This document shows, piece after piece, positions 8,454-19,415 of a stretch of 64,000 bases of DNA. The DNA is from an uncultured Bacteroides sp. Lineage in GTDB: Bacteria > Bacteroidota > Bacteroidia > Bacteroidales > Bacteroidaceae. Made by a program: the position numbers and the translations under genes. The notes beneath the pieces were generated by a model. The model had not been told where the DNA came from and did not search any database. It saw only the letters and a program-made list of their open reading frames with translations. The stretch spans positions 1 to 64,000 of the forward strand of contig CAMQVH010000001.1 in the NCBI GenBank assembly GCA_947038155.1, given 5' to 3'. The stretch's first letter is position 1; each line of letters opens with the position of its first letter.

Positions 8454-9059
8454 GTGGCTATAAAGTTTCAATATAACAAAACCTCTCTTCAGCAGCTCGA
8501 AAAGCAACTGAAAGTGCGGGTGCGTACGCTTCCTATCATCAAGAATAAGGAAAGCGCCCTCCGCATGGAAGTGAAGCGCTGTAAAACGGAAGCTGCCGAT
8601 CTGGAGGATAGGCTCGAACAACAAATTCAAGCCTATGAAGCCATGTTCGCCCTTTGGAATGAGTTTGACGCTTCATTGATAAAGGTGAATGATGTTCATC
8701 TTGGCGTGAAAAAGATTGCGGGTGTACGTGTACCGCTTCTCGAAAATATCGATTTCGAGATACGTCCGTACAGTATGTTTAACGCTCCCAAATGGTATGC
8801 CGACGGTATCCATCTGCTGGAGGAACTTGCGCATACGGCAATTGAACGTGAGTTTATGCTCGCCAAGCTGAATCTGCTAGAACATGCGAGGAAAAAGACC
8901 ACTCAGAAAGTGAATCTTTTTGAGAAGGTACAGATACCGGGCTATCAGGATGCATTGCGAAAGATCAAGCGATTTATGGAAGATGAAGAGAATCTGTCGA
9001 AATCATCGCAAAAGATCATGAAGTCCCATCAGGAAAAAAGGAAGGAGGAAGAGGCATGA
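8454..9059 (+). CDS. atpD: V/A-type ATPase subunit D
   Basis: A 201-residue central-stalk (rotor shaft) subunit. It begins AIKFQYNKTSLQQLEKQLKVRVRTLPIIKNKESALRMEVK, the usual D-subunit antiparallel coiled-coil start, and ends with a second long helix. The only suitable start is GTG at 8454. Its stop overlaps the start of subunit I by 4 bp (ATGA). No subunit F gene, the usual partner of D in the rotor, is present in the operon. Confidence 0.88.
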   Translation: MAIKFQYNKTSLQQLEKQLKVRVRTLPIIKNKESALRMEVKRCKTEAADLEDRLEQQIQAYEAMFALWNEFDASLIKVNDVHLGVKKIAGVRVPLLENIDFEIRPYSMFNAPKWYADGIHLLEELAHTAIEREFMLAKLNLLEHARKKTTQKVNLFEKVQIPGYQDALRKIKRFMEDEENLSKSSQKIMKSHQEKRKEEEA

Positions 9060-10879
9060 TTACAAAAATGAAGAAACTCACATTCCTGGTTTATCATAAG
9101 GAATACGAAGAATTCCTGAACAGCCTGCGCGAACTTGGTGTAGTCCACATCGTGGAGAAACAGCAAGGTGCTGCCGACAATACGGAACTGCAAGAGAATA
9201 TCCGTCTTTCCAACCGCCTGACAGCTACTCTGAAACTGCTTCAGAATCAGAAGCATGAGAAAAATGCTGTGATCGCAACGGAAGGAGGGACAGCTGCTCG
9301 TGGTTTGCAGGTATTGGACGAAGTAGATACCTTGCAGACTGAACACGGCAAATTATCTCAGCAATTGCAGGGCTATGCCAAAGAAAAGGAAGCATTGCAG
9401 GCATGGGGCAATTTCGATCCGGCAAGTGTCCGGAAATTGAAAGATGCCGGCTATGTGATCGGTTTCTATAGCTGTTCGGAAGGAAACTATCAGGAAGAAT
9501 GGGAGACGGAATATAATGCGATGATCATTAATCGTATTTCTTCCAAAGTATTCTTTGTGACCGTCACTAAAGCAGGTCAGGAAGTGGATCTGGACGTAGA
9601 ACAGGCAAAACTTCCCGCCTATTCGCTGGCACATCTTGAAACGTTGTACAATACAACGGAGCAGGCTATTGAAGAGAACGAAAAGAAACTGGTAGCACTT
9701 TCTGAAACAGATGTACCTTTTTTGAAGGTCGCTTTGAGGGAGTTGCAGGGACAGATTGAATTCTCGAAAGTAGTATTGAGTTCTGAACAGGCTGCCGGTG
9801 ATAAACTGATGTTGATTGAAGGATGGGCTCCTGCCTATAGTAAGGTGGAGATAGAAGCCTATCTGAATGACGCACATGTATATTATGAGATAACCGATCC
9901 GATGCCGGGTGATAATGTTCCTATCCGATTGAATAATAAGGGATTCTTTGCCTGGTTTGAACCGATCTGTAAACTGTATATGCTTCCGAAGTATAATGAA
10001 CTGGACCTGACACCGTTCTTCGCCCCGTTCTTTATGATCTTCTTCGGACTCTGTTTGGGAGATTCCGGATATGGACTTTTCCTGTTCCTTGGAGCTACGG
10101 CATATCGATTACTGGCAAAGAAGGTGACTCCGTCGATGAAGTCGATCCTTTCGCTGATACAAGTATTGGCTGTTTCAACTTTCTTCTGCGGTTTGCTGAC
10201 AGGTACATTTTTCGGAGCGAATATCTATGATCTGGACTGGCCTATCGTGCAACGTCTGAAACACGCGGTGCTGATGGATAACAACGATATGTTCCAGTTA
10301 TCATTGATTTTGGGTGCTATTCAGATTTTGTTCGGTATGGTGCTAAAAGCAGTGAATCAGACGATTCAGTTTGGTTTCAAATATGCAGTGGCAACGATCG
10401 GATGGATTATCCTGTTGGTTTCAATGGCTGTTTCGGCTTTATTGCCGAACGTACTGCCGATGGGAGGTACAGTGCATCTGGTTATTCTGGGTATCTCCGG
10501 TGCGATGATATTCCTCTATAACAGTCCGGGAAAGAACATATTCATGAATATCGGACTTGGTTTGTGGGATTCATATAACATGGCTACCGGTCTGCTGGGA
10601 GATGTTTTGTCCTACGTTCGTCTGTTTGCCCTCGGACTTTCCGGAGGTATTCTGGCGGGAGTGTTCAACAGTCTGGCAGTAGGTATGAGCCCGGATAATG
10701 TGATTGCCGGCCCTATCGTAATGGTGCTGATCTTTGTGATCGGTCATGCAATCAATATCTTTATGAATGTGCTCGGTGCAATGGTTCACCCGATGCGTCT
10801 GACATTTGTAGAGTTCTTTAAGAACTCCGGTTATGAAGGAGGCGGCAAGGAGTACAAGCCTTTTAGAAATTTAGAATAA
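9056..10879 (+). CDS. atpI: V/A-type ATPase membrane subunit I (a-type stator)
   Basis: A 607-residue stator subunit. The N-terminal half (about 1-300) is cytoplasmic and coiled-coil, with KMKKLTFLVYHKEYEEFLNSLRELGVVHI at its start. The C-terminal half is membrane bound with about seven to eight helices, including FFAPFFMIFFGLCLGDSGYG and GDVLSYVRLFALGLSGG, which carries the conserved Arg of the a-subunit ion path. The HPMRLTFVEFFKNSGYEGGGKEYKPF end is typical for subunit I. It makes the ion half-channels together with the K ring. Confidence 0.92.
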   Translation: MITKMKKLTFLVYHKEYEEFLNSLRELGVVHIVEKQQGAADNTELQENIRLSNRLTATLKLLQNQKHEKNAVIATEGGTAARGLQVLDEVDTLQTEHGKLSQQLQGYAKEKEALQAWGNFDPASVRKLKDAGYVIGFYSCSEGNYQEEWETEYNAMIINRISSKVFFVTVTKAGQEVDLDVEQAKLPAYSLAHLETLYNTTEQAIEENEKKLVALSETDVPFLKVALRELQGQIEFSKVVLSSEQAAGDKLMLIEGWAPAYSKVEIEAYLNDAHVYYEITDPMPGDNVPIRLNNKGFFAWFEPICKLYMLPKYNELDLTPFFAPFFMIFFGLCLGDSGYGLFLFLGATAYRLLAKKVTPSMKSILSLIQVLAVSTFFCGLLTGTFFGANIYDLDWPIVQRLKHAVLMDNNDMFQLSLILGAIQILFGMVLKAVNQTIQFGFKYAVATIGWIILLVSMAVSALLPNVLPMGGTVHLVILGISGAMIFLYNSPGKNIFMNIGLGLWDSYNMATGLLGDVLSYVRLFALGLSGGILAGVFNSLAVGMSPDNVIAGPIVMVLIFVIGHAINIFMNVLGAMVHPMRLTFVEFFKNSGYEGGGKEYKPFRNLE

Positions 10880-10922
10880 AACATTGAGAAATAATAAACT
10901 AAGAATTAAACAATAAAAATAG

Positions 10923-11393
<471 letters not shown>

Positions 11394-11430
11394 ATTTTTC
11401 AAGGAAAAAATTTTTTAATAAAGATCTTTC

Positions 11431-11480
11431 AATCCCCTTGTGAATGCAGCTTTGCGTTCGCAAGGGGATATTCTTTTTTC
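11431..11480 (+). terminator. terminator of the V-ATPase operon
   Basis: ATCCCCTTGTGAA (11432-11444) pairs with TTCGCAAGGGGAT (11457-11469) with one G-U pair, and TTCTTTTTT follows. It lies 38 bp after the subunit K stop codon. Confidence 0.88.
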
Positions 11481-11556
11481 ATGGCGGGCTAACCTTTCTT
11501 TCCTCTTATTAACTCATATTTTTCGCATAAAGTATTATTTTTCAAAGAATAATGCG

Positions 11557-11564
11557 TACTTTTG
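11557..11564 (+). promoter_or_regulatory. promoter -7 box for the glycogen synthase gene
   Basis: TACTTTTG is a perfect TAnnTTTG box 35 bp before the chosen ATG at 11599. No exact TTTG is seen about 19 bp upstream. The box argues against the longer reading frame that opens at 11440, because the start of transcription would lie downstream of it. Confidence 0.6.
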
Positions 11565-11598
11565 CACTCGCATACTAAAAAGAGTTTTAATATATTAT

Positions 11599-13260
11599 AT
11601 GGTAAAAGATTTATTAACCCCCGATTATATCTTCGAGTCCAGCTGGGAAGTATGTAATAAAGTGGGAGGGATATACACCGTATTGTCGACACGGGCGAAT
11701 ACTTTGCAGGAAAAATTCCGCGACAGAATTTTTTTCATAGGTCCTGATGTATGGCAAGGAAAAGAGAACCCTCTATTCATCGAGTCGGATAATCTGTGCG
11801 CTGCCTGGAAAAAGCATGCACTTGAAAACGATCATCTTTCCGTCCGTATAGGACGATGGAATATCCCCGGTGAACCCATTGTCATTCTTGTTGATTTCCA
11901 ACCTTTTTTTGAAAAGAAGAACGATATATACACAGAAATGTGGAATCGTTTTCAAGTAGACTCGTTGCACGCTTATGGCGATTACGACGAGGCTTCTATG
12001 TTTTCGTACGCTGCCGGAAGAGTAGTAGAAAGTTTCTACCGCTACAACCTGACAGAAACGGATAAGGTGGTATATCAGGCACATGAATGGATGACTGGAA
12101 TGGGAGCACTTTATGTACAGGAAGCTGTCCCCGAAGTTGCTACTATTTTTACAACCCACGCTACTTCCATCGGACGTTCGATAGCCGGCAATCATAAGCC
12201 GCTGTATGACTATCTGTTTGCGTATAATGGCGATCAGATGGCGCAGGAACTGAATATGCAGTCGAAGCATTCCATCGAGAAGCAGACGGCGCATCATGTA
12301 GACTGTTTTACGACAGTAAGTGAAATCACCAATAACGAGTGCAAGGAATTGCTCGACAAACCGGCAGATGTAGTACTGATGAACGGTTTCGAAGACGATT
12401 TCGTACCCAAAGGCAATACATTTACCGGAAAACGTAAGCGTGCGCGCTCATTAATGTTGAACGTAGCCAATAAATTGTTGGGAACAAATCTGGATGATGA
12501 TACGTTAATCATCGGAACCAGTGGTCGTTATGAATTCAAGAACAAGGGCATCGATGTCTTTCTGGAGTCATTGAACCGCCTGAACAGAGATAAAAACCTG
12601 CATAAGAATGTATTGGCATTCATCAATGTACCCGGTTGGGTGGGAGATCCCCGTGAGGATTTACAGGCGCGATTGAAAAGCAAAGAAAAGTTCGACACAC
12701 CGCTTGAAGTTCCTTTCATCACTCACTGGCTGCACAATATGACGCATGACCAGGTATTGGATATGCTGAAGTATTTAGGAATGGGCAATCGTCCCGAAGA
12801 TAAAGTAAAGGTGATTTTCGTACCTTGCTATCTGGACGGTCGTGATGGTATTATGAACAAAGAGTATTATGATATATTGCTGGGACAGGATTTGAGCGTT
12901 TATGCTTCCTATTACGAACCTTGGGGATATACTCCTTTGGAAAGTGTAGCGTTCCGTGTACCTACAATAACTACTGATCTGGCAGGCTTTGGCCTTTGGG
13001 TGAACAGTCTGAAGAATCAGCATGGCATTAATGATGGAGTAGAAGTGCTGCATCGTTCGGACTATAATGATTCGGAAGTGGCGGATGGTATCAAGGATAC
13101 GATTACGCTCTTTGCGGATAAATCGGAAAAAGAAGTGAAGGAAATCCGCAAACGTGCGGCAGATGTTGCAGAGCAGGCACTGTGGAAGCACTTCATTCAA
13201 TATTATTATGAGGCTTATGACATTGCTCTGCGCAATGCTCTGAAGCGTCAGTTAAGCTAA
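11599..13260 (+). CDS. glycogen synthase, GT3 (eukaryote-like) type
   Basis: A 553-residue glycosyltransferase that extends alpha-1,4-glucan chains of glycogen. The start MVKDLLTPDYIFESSWEVCNKVGGIYTVLSTRA is that of the GT3 family of animal and fungal glycogen synthases rather than bacterial GlgA (GT5). The catalytic E-x7-E motif is YEPWGYTPLE (E440 and E448). The ATG at 11599 is chosen because the family starts here and a promoter box precedes it; the frame is open 159 bp further upstream. The donor is probably UDP-glucose, as for the family. The next gene encodes the matching phosphorylase, so synthesis and breakdown of the store are linked. Confidence 0.88.
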   Translation: MVKDLLTPDYIFESSWEVCNKVGGIYTVLSTRANTLQEKFRDRIFFIGPDVWQGKENPLFIESDNLCAAWKKHALENDHLSVRIGRWNIPGEPIVILVDFQPFFEKKNDIYTEMWNRFQVDSLHAYGDYDEASMFSYAAGRVVESFYRYNLTETDKVVYQAHEWMTGMGALYVQEAVPEVATIFTTHATSIGRSIAGNHKPLYDYLFAYNGDQMAQELNMQSKHSIEKQTAHHVDCFTTVSEITNNECKELLDKPADVVLMNGFEDDFVPKGNTFTGKRKRARSLMLNVANKLLGTNLDDDTLIIGTSGRYEFKNKGIDVFLESLNRLNRDKNLHKNVLAFINVPGWVGDPREDLQARLKSKEKFDTPLEVPFITHWLHNMTHDQVLDMLKYLGMGNRPEDKVKVIFVPCYLDGRDGIMNKEYYDILLGQDLSVYASYYEPWGYTPLESVAFRVPTITTDLAGFGLWVNSLKNQHGINDGVEVLHRSDYNDSEVADGIKDTITLFADKSEKEVKEIRKRAADVAEQALWKHFIQYYYEAYDIALRNALKRQLS

Positions 13261-13297
13261 AAAACATTTTATTCATCAATAAGTAAACAAAAACATT

Positions 13298-15862
13298 ATG
13301 AAAATTAAAGTTAGTAATGTGAATACTCCGAACTGGAAAGAGGTTACAGTGAAATCACGTATCCCTGCTGAGTTGGAGAAATTGTCCGAAATTTCACGCA
13401 ACATCTGGTGGGCATGGAATTTTGAAGCGACAGAACTATTTAGAGATCTAGATCCGGAACTTTGGAAAGAATGTGGACAGAATCCTGTGTTGTTGCTGGA
13501 ACGTATGAGCTATGAGAAGCTGGAAGCTTTGGCAAAAGACAAGGTAATTCTGAGAAGAATGAATGATGTTTATACAAAATTCAGAGATTATCTGGATGTG
13601 AAGCCGGATGAGAATCGTCCGTCTGTAGCCTATTTCAGCATGGAATATGGTTTGAGTAGCGTCCTGAAAATATATTCCGGTGGTTTGGGTGTATTAGCTG
13701 GCGACTACCTGAAAGAAGCTTCTGACAGCAATGTAGATCTTTGTGCAGTAGGTTTCTTGTACCGTTACGGCTACTTTACTCAAACGTTGTCTATGGATGG
13801 TCAGCAGATTGCTAACTATGAAGCACAAAACTTCGGTCAGCTTCCTATCGACCGAGTGATGGATGCGAATGGTCAGCCGTTGGTAGTGGATGTTCCTTAT
13901 CTGGACTATTATGTACATGCTAACGTATGGCGCGTAAACGTAGGACGTATTTCTTTGTATCTGTTGGATACGGATAATGAAATGAACAGCGAATTCGACC
14001 GTCCTATTACTCACCAGCTTTATGGTGGCGACTGGGAAAACCGTCTGAAACAGGAAATCCTGTTGGGTATCGGTGGTATCCTGACACTGAAAGCATTGGG
14101 CATCAAAAAAGACGTTTATCATTGTAACGAAGGACACGCTGCATTGATCAATGTTCAGCGTATCTGCGACTATGTAGCTACCGGACTGACATTTGATCAG
14201 GCTATCGAGCTGGTTCGCGCTTCTTCTCTTTATACAGTTCATACTCCGGTTCCTGCCGGTCACGACTACTTCGACGAAGGTCTGTTCGGTAAATACATGG
14301 GCGGTTACCCTGCAAGAATGGGTATCAGCTGGGACGATCTGATGGATCTTGGACGTAATAATCCGGGTGATAAGGGCGAGCGTTTCTGTATGTCGGTATT
14401 TGCTTGCAACACTGCTCAGGAAGTAAACGGTGTAAGCTGGCTGCATGGAAAAGTTTCTCAGGAGATGTTTTCTACTATCTGGAAAGGTTACTTCCCCGAA
14501 GAAATGCACGTAGGTTATGTGACTAACGGTGTTCACTTCCCTACATGGAGTGCTACGGAGTGGAAAGAACTGTACTTTAAATATTTCAATGAAAACTTCT
14601 GGTTCGACCAGTCGAATCCTAAGATTTGGGAAGCAATCTATAATGTGCCCGATGAAGAGATCTGGAAGACTCGTATGACGATGAAGAACAAGCTGGTAGA
14701 TTATATCCGCAAGTCATTCCGTGATACATGGCTGAAGAATCAGGGAGATCCTTCACGTATCGTTTCATTGATGGATAAGATCAATCCGAATGCATTGCTG
14801 ATCGGTTTCGGCCGTCGTTTTGCTACTTACAAACGTGCGCACCTGCTGTTTACTGATCTGGAACGTCTTTCTAAGATTGTGAACAATCCTGACTATCCGG
14901 TACAGTTCCTGTTTACAGGTAAGGCTCATCCGCACGATGGAGCAGGACAGGGGCTGATCAAACGTATTATCGAAATTTCCCGTCGTCCGGAATTCCTGGG
15001 TAAGATCATCTTCCTCGAAAACTACGATATGCAGTTGGCGCGTCGTCTGGTTTCCGGTGTTGATATTTGGTTGAATACTCCGACTCGTCCGTTGGAAGCA
15101 TCCGGTACATCCGGTGAAAAGGCTTTGATGAACGGTGTTGTCAACTTCTCTGTATTAGACGGATGGTGGCTGGAAGGTTACCGTGAAGGTGCAGGTTGGG
15201 CGTTGACTGAAAAACGTACATATCAGAATCAGGAACATCAGGATCAGTTGGATGCTGCTACTATCTACAGCATTCTTGAAACAGAAATCCTGCCGTTGTA
15301 CTATGCTCGTAACAAGAAAGGCTACTCAGAAGGCTGGATCAAGGTAGTGAAGAATTCTATCGCTCAGATCGCTCCTCACTATACGATGAAACGCCAGTTG
15401 GACGACTACTACAATAAGTTCTACAATAAGTTGGCAAAACGTTTCCATATGCTGTCTGCTAATGACAATGCAAAAGCAAAAGAAATTGCTGCATGGAAAG
15501 AAGAAGTCGTTGCCAAGTGGGATTCTATCGAAATCGTATCTTGCGACAAGCTGGAAGATTTGAAAGCCGGTGATATCGAAAGCGGAAAAGAATATACTAT
15601 TACTTACGTAATCGATGAAAAAGGCTTGAATGATGCTATAGGGCTTGAACTGGTAACTACTTATACAACTGCGGATGGTAAACAACACGTTTACTCTGTA
15701 GAACCGTTCAGCGTTATCAAGAAAGAAGGCGACCTTTACACATTCCAGGTTAAACATAGCCTGTCAAATGCCGGTAGCTTCAAGGTGTCTTACCGTATGT
15801 TCCCGAAGAATCCGGAACTTCCGCACCGTCAGGACTTCTGCTACGTGCGTTGGTTTATCTGA
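13298..15862 (+). CDS. glgP: alpha-glucan (glycogen) phosphorylase
   Basis: An 854-residue GT35 enzyme that releases glucose-1-phosphate from glycogen or maltodextrin. It belongs to the short bacterial/archaeal group, with an N-terminal domain [25 protein letters not shown], then [33 protein letters not shown]. The pyridoxal-phosphate lysine is K608 within [14 protein letters not shown]. About 120 residues at the C terminus form an extra beta-rich domain ending DFCYVRWFI. It lies 37 bp after glycogen synthase and is probably cotranscribed. A bidirectional hairpin at 15919-15955 follows. Confidence 0.9.
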   Translation: MKIKVSNVNTPNWKEVTVKSRIPAELEKLSEISRNIWWAWNFEATELFRDLDPELWKECGQNPVLLLERMSYEKLEALAKDKVILRRMNDVYTKFRDYLDVKPDENRPSVAYFSMEYGLSSVLKIYSGGLGVLAGDYLKEASDSNVDLCAVGFLYRYGYFTQTLSMDGQQIANYEAQNFGQLPIDRVMDANGQPLVVDVPYLDYYVHANVWRVNVGRISLYLLDTDNEMNSEFDRPITHQLYGGDWENRLKQEILLGIGGILTLKALGIKKDVYHCNEGHAALINVQRICDYVATGLTFDQAIELVRASSLYTVHTPVPAGHDYFDEGLFGKYMGGYPARMGISWDDLMDLGRNNPGDKGERFCMSVFACNTAQEVNGVSWLHGKVSQEMFSTIWKGYFPEEMHVGYVTNGVHFPTWSATEWKELYFKYFNENFWFDQSNPKIWEAIYNVPDEEIWKTRMTMKNKLVDYIRKSFRDTWLKNQGDPSRIVSLMDKINPNALLIGFGRRFATYKRAHLLFTDLERLSKIVNNPDYPVQFLFTGKAHPHDGAGQGLIKRIIEISRRPEFLGKIIFLENYDMQLARRLVSGVDIWLNTPTRPLEASGTSGEKALMNGVVNFSVLDGWWLEGYREGAGWALTEKRTYQNQEHQDQLDAATIYSILETEILPLYYARNKKGYSEGWIKVVKNSIAQIAPHYTMKRQLDDYYNKFYNKLAKRFHMLSANDNAKAKEIAAWKEEVVAKWDSIEIVSCDKLEDLKAGDIESGKEYTITYVIDEKGLNDAIGLELVTTYTTADGKQHVYSVEPFSVIKKEGDLYTFQVKHSLSNAGSFKVSYRMFPKNPELPHRQDFCYVRWFI

Positions 15863-15911
15863 TAGCTTGACGGAGTAGGGAAGTGACGCTTCCCTGCTTG
15901 ACGTCCCTATA

Positions 15912-15963
15912 TAAAAGAAGCCCCTGCAATTCGAATGATCGAGATTGCAGGGGCTGTCTTTTT
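15912..15963. terminator. bidirectional terminator between glgP and the thioredoxin-like gene
   Basis: AGCCCCTGCAAT (15919-15930) pairs perfectly with ATTGCAGGGGCT (15944-15955), with an inner TCGA/TCGA pair. GTCTTTTTAAA follows on the plus strand and an A-rich stretch precedes it, so it can end both convergent genes. Confidence 0.82.
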
Positions 15964-15971
15964 AAAGTGTT

Positions 15972-17072
15972 TTATTTGACTACTTCTGTCAATTTAGCCT
16001 GAAGACCTTCTCCATGAAGACCACGGGCAATGATAGTACCGTCGCCATCGATCAGAACAGTGTGAGGAATGCTGTTCACTGCATAAAGCTGTGCGCCTTC
16101 ACTCTGCCAGAACTTCAGGTCAGACATTTGCGGCCAGGTCATATTCAGTTTTTTAATAGACTCTTTCCATGCAGCAGCATCCTGATCCAGAGATACACCG
16201 ACGATTTCGAAGTTTTTGCCTTTGTACTGAGCGTAAGCTTCTACCAGGTTAGGCATTTCACGACGGCAAGGACCACACCAGCTAGCCCAGAAGTCTACCA
16301 GTACCACTTTACCTTTCCCTGCGTAATCAGACAGTTTCACAGTTTTTCCTTCCGGAGTCTGCATTTCGAAGTCAATGAACTTAGTACCTACGGCAGTCTT
16401 CTTTTGTTTTTCAGTCTGTTCCTTAACTTTTACGATTGTTTCGTCATTCTGGAAATTAGCCGGGATTTGTTCCAGCAAAGCTGCATTCTCTTCAGTAGAG
16501 TTATTGTAGAAAGTCTGTTTGAACAAGAATACACCTACCGGGTTGGTGATATTTTTCTGTACACCTTCTTTGATTACTTTATCATATTCTTCCTCCAGCT
16601 GGGCACCTTCTTTTTGCTTGGCTTCTTTCTGCTCGTCACTCAAAGAAGAATCTCCCATCGCTTCGTAGATAGCGTTCATCTTTTTGCTGATATCATTGAT
16701 TTGAGTTCTGATTGCCTGGTAAGCGTCATTGTTGGAAGTACCGGTTGCAGAATCATTGTCCTTTGTCAGCGCAATGTTTATTTTGCCGTTTTCGAGGAAG
16801 AAATCAATCATCAGAGGTTCTCCGTTCACTTCGCAAGTGACATAACGGTTTACTACAGAATCCTGCGTGCCTTCGAAGGTAAAAGTACCTTTAGAGATGA
16901 CTGCGGTATCTAGTTTTGTAAGATTTCTGCCTGTTGCTTCCTGAAGGTAAACAGTGTCGCCGTCAGCAGCGCCTTCTACTGTACCTGTGATAACGTATCC
17001 GGCTTTGTTTCCGGTACAAGCTACCATACCCAACGCTGCCGTCGCAATAACTAAATAAGTTAACTTTTTCAT
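15972..17072 (-). CDS. TlpA-like thiol-disulfide oxidoreductase lipoprotein with DUF4369 domain
   Basis: A 366-residue lipoprotein (lipobox MVAC, Cys19). Residues about 25-120 resemble DUF4369, a beta-rich domain common in Bacteroidetes; a helical linker (about 125-225) follows; residues 228-366 form an AhpC/TSA thioredoxin fold with WASWCGPCRREMP (C266, C269) and a cis-Pro loop NSIPHTVLIDGDG. It should reduce or shuffle disulfides in the periplasm, perhaps for cytochrome or other secreted proteins. It stands alone between two terminatable convergent/divergent neighbours. A TATCTTTG box on the minus strand at 17105-17112 is its likely promoter element. Confidence 0.87.
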   Translation of the reverse strand: MKKLTYLVIATAALGMVACTGNKAGYVITGTVEGAADGDTVYLQEATGRNLTKLDTAVISKGTFTFEGTQDSVVNRYVTCEVNGEPLMIDFFLENGKINIALTKDNDSATGTSNNDAYQAIRTQINDISKKMNAIYEAMGDSSLSDEQKEAKQKEGAQLEEEYDKVIKEGVQKNITNPVGVFLFKQTFYNNSTEENAALLEQIPANFQNDETIVKVKEQTEKQKKTAVGTKFIDFEMQTPEGKTVKLSDYAGKGKVVLVDFWASWCGPCRREMPNLVEAYAQYKGKNFEIVGVSLDQDAAAWKESIKKLNMTWPQMSDLKFWQSEGAQLYAVNSIPHTVLIDGDGTIIARGLHGEGLQAKLTEVVK

Positions 17073-17104
17073 GCTTTTGTAAAATTAGTGAATAAATATT
17101 TATG

Positions 17105-17112
17105 CAAAGATA
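17105..17112 (-). promoter_or_regulatory. promoter -7 box for the thioredoxin-like lipoprotein gene
   Basis: Read on the minus strand this is TATCTTTG, a perfect TAnnTTTG box, 33 bp before the start codon at 17072. No exact -33 TTTG is visible. Confidence 0.55.
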
Positions 17113-17186
17113 GATTTTTTTTCTGTCTGGCATCGAAAAACACTGTTATATTAGATTAACACGTAGGTGGAAATCGTAGAAATGTG

Positions 17187-17194
17187 TACCTTTG
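17187..17194 (+). promoter_or_regulatory. promoter -7 box for the potABCD operon
   Basis: TACCTTTG, a perfect TAnnTTTG box, 18 bp before the ATG at 17212. It excludes the upstream ATG at 17182 and the open frame from 17167 as starts, and implies a very short leader. The -33 element is not clear. Confidence 0.6.
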
Positions 17195-17211
17195 CAGCCC
17201 AAACTTTTAGT

Positions 17212-18603
17212 ATGAATATGCAAGAAGACAAATCCATCATTGAGGTTAGCCATGTATCGAAGTTTTTTGGCGACAAAACAGCTTTGGATGATGTAACTCT
17301 GAACGTGAAAAAGGGCGAGTTTGTTACGATTCTCGGACCTTCCGGCTGCGGAAAAACGACATTGTTGCGTCTCATTGCTGGTTTTCAGACAGCTTCGGAA
17401 GGCGAAATCCGAATATCGGGTAAGGAAATCACACAGACTCCACCCCATAAACGTCCGGTGAACACGGTATTTCAGAAATATGCCCTGTTCCCGCATTTGA
17501 ATGTATACGACAATATTGCTTTCGGCCTGAAGCTGAAAAAGACGCCGAAACAGACAATCGGCAAGAAGGTGAAAGCCGCATTGAAGATGGTTGGTATGAC
17601 AGATTACGAGTATCGGGATGTAGATTCTCTTTCCGGTGGCCAGCAACAGCGTGTAGCTATTGCCCGTGCCATTGTCAATGAGCCGGAAGTGTTGCTGCTC
17701 GACGAACCGTTGGCTGCGCTCGACCTCAAAATGCGCAAGGATATGCAGATGGAACTGAAAGAAATGCATAAATCTCTGGGCATTACATTTGTATACGTAA
17801 CTCATGATCAGGAAGAAGCCTTGACATTGAGTGATACGATTGTCGTGATGAGCGAAGGAAAAATCCAGCAGATCGGTACGCCGATTGATATCTACAATGA
17901 GCCGATCAATTCATTTGTGGCTGATTTTATCGGAGAAAGTAATATTCTCAACGGAACGATGATTCATGATAAACTGGTGCGCTTTTGTGGTACGGAGTTT
18001 GAATGCGTGGACGAAGGTTTCGGTGAAAATACTCCGGTGGACGTAGTCATCCGTCCGGAAGACCTTTATATTTTCCCGGTTTCGGAGATGGCGCAACTGA
18101 CTGGCGTGGTACAGACTTCGATCTTCAAAGGGGTACACTATGAAATGACTGTGCTTTGTGGCGGATATGAGTTCCTTGTTCAGGATTATCATCATTTTGA
18201 AGTCGGTGCGGAGGTTGGTCTGCTGGTGAAGCCGTTCGATATTCATATTATGAAGAAAGAACGTGTATGCAATACGTTTGAAGGAAAGTTGCAGGATGCT
18301 ACTCATGTAGAATTCCTTGGCTGTACGTTCGAATGTGCCTCTGTGGAAGGACTGGTATCCGGTACGGATGTCAAGGTCGAAGTAGACTTTGATAAAGTGA
18401 CCCTGCAGGATAACGAAGAAGACGGTACGCTGACGGGAGAAGTGAAGTTCATCCTTTATAAAGGTGATCATTACCACCTGACTGTATGGTCTGACTGGGA
18501 CGAGAATGTGTTTGTGGATACGAACGATGTCTGGGATGACGGAGACCGTGTGGGTATTACTATCCCTCCGGATGCGATTCGTGTAATTAAAATAACCGAT
18601 TAA
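17212..18603 (+). CDS. potA: spermidine/putrescine ABC transporter ATP-binding protein
   Basis: About 463 residues. The ATPase domain has Walker [11 protein letters not shown]-loop [21 protein letters not shown], signature [14 protein letters not shown] and Walker [13 protein letters not shown], then a C-terminal TOBE-like beta domain, here longer (about 460 total) than in E. coli PotA (378). Residues 270 to the end contain two TOBE-like repeats. The start at 17212 (or 17218, MQEDKS) is set by the promoter box. It powers uptake through PotB and PotC; potB begins 11 bp later. Confidence 0.93.
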   Translation: MNMQEDKSIIEVSHVSKFFGDKTALDDVTLNVKKGEFVTILGPSGCGKTTLLRLIAGFQTASEGEIRISGKEITQTPPHKRPVNTVFQKYALFPHLNVYDNIAFGLKLKKTPKQTIGKKVKAALKMVGMTDYEYRDVDSLSGGQQQRVAIARAIVNEPEVLLLDEPLAALDLKMRKDMQMELKEMHKSLGITFVYVTHDQEEALTLSDTIVVMSEGKIQQIGTPIDIYNEPINSFVADFIGESNILNGTMIHDKLVRFCGTEFECVDEGFGENTPVDVVIRPEDLYIFPVSEMAQLTGVVQTSIFKGVHYEMTVLCGGYEFLVQDYHHFEVGAEVGLLVKPFDIHIMKKERVCNTFEGKLQDATHVEFLGCTFECASVEGLVSGTDVKVEVDFDKVTLQDNEEDGTLTGEVKFILYKGDHYHLTVWSDWDENVFVDTNDVWDDGDRVGITIPPDAIRVIKITD

Positions 18604-18614
18604 CAGGAAAGGAA

Positions 18615-19415
18615 GTGAATAAGAAGTTTATAGTATTTTTGTCATCACGTAAGAGCTGGACTCTTCCTTACATTATTTTCTCGGCGATCTTTGTGGTCAT
18701 ACCGTTGGTTCTAATTGTCGTGTATGCGTTTACCGATGATAACGGTCATCTGACACTCGCCAATTTTCAGAAATTCTTCGAACATCCCGAAGCTATCAAT
18801 ACCTTCGTCTATTCCATAGGTATTGCCATTATTACGACTCTTATCTGTATCCTGCTGGGATATCCTGCAGCCTGGATATTAAGCAACAGTAAGCTGAACC
18901 GTTCCAAAACGATGGTGGTGTTGTTTATCCTGCCCATGTGGGTGAATATTCTGGTGCGTACCCTTGCCACTGTCGCTTTATTCGACTTTTTCAGCGTTCC
19001 GCTGGGAGAGGGAGCACTGATCTTCGGTATGGTTTACAACTTTATCCCCTTCATGATCTATCCCATCTATAATACATTGCAGAAGATGGACCATAGCTAT
19101 ATTGAGGCGGCACAGGATTTGGGTGCTAATCCCGTACAGGTCTTTTTCAAAGCGGTTCTCCCGCTTTCCATGCCGGGAGTCATGAGCGGTATCATGATGG
19201 TGTTTATGCCGACCATTTCGACATTCGCCATTGCCGAACTGCTGACGATGAACAATATCAAACTCTTTGGTACTACCATTCAGGAGAATATCAATAACAG
19301 TATGTGGAACTATGGGGCAGCACTTTCGCTGATCATGCTGCTGCTGATAGCCGCGACTTCACTGTTCAGTACCGATGATAAGGATAATACGAACGAAGGA
19401 GGTGGGCTATGGTAA
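18615..19415 (+). CDS. potB: spermidine/putrescine ABC transporter permease
   Basis: A 266-residue permease with six membrane helices and the inner-membrane EAA loop YIEAAQDLGANPVQVFFKAVLPLSMPG that docks onto PotA. The start is GTG at 18615. It overlaps the start of potC by 7 bp. It forms the membrane channel with PotC. The family is clear from the EAA loop and the potA-B-C-D order. Confidence 0.93.
   Translation: MNKKFIVFLSSRKSWTLPYIIFSAIFVVIPLVLIVVYAFTDDNGHLTLANFQKFFEHPEAINTFVYSIGIAIITTLICILLGYPAAWILSNSKLNRSKTMVVLFILPMWVNILVRTLATVALFDFFSVPLGEGALIFGMVYNFIPFMIYPIYNTLQKMDHSYIEAAQDLGANPVQVFFKAVLPLSMPGVMSGIMMVFMPTISTFAIAELLTMNNIKLFGTTIQENINNSMWNYGAALSLIMLLLIAATSLFSTDDKDNTNEGGGLW

Noticed and set aside
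11440..11598. 53-codon N-terminal extension of the glycogen synthase frame
   Set aside because: It runs through the terminator tail of the V-ATPase operon and through the promoter box at 11557-11564; the GT3 family begins at MVKDLL.
13694..14536. 280-residue minus-strand open frame inside glgP
   Set aside because: It lies entirely opposite a well-conserved phosphorylase, shows no family features and has no promoter; it reflects codon bias.
16014..16913. 299-residue plus-strand open frame opposite the thioredoxin-like gene
   Set aside because: Antisense to a clear TlpA-like lipoprotein; Phe/His/Arg-rich composition typical of a shadow frame.
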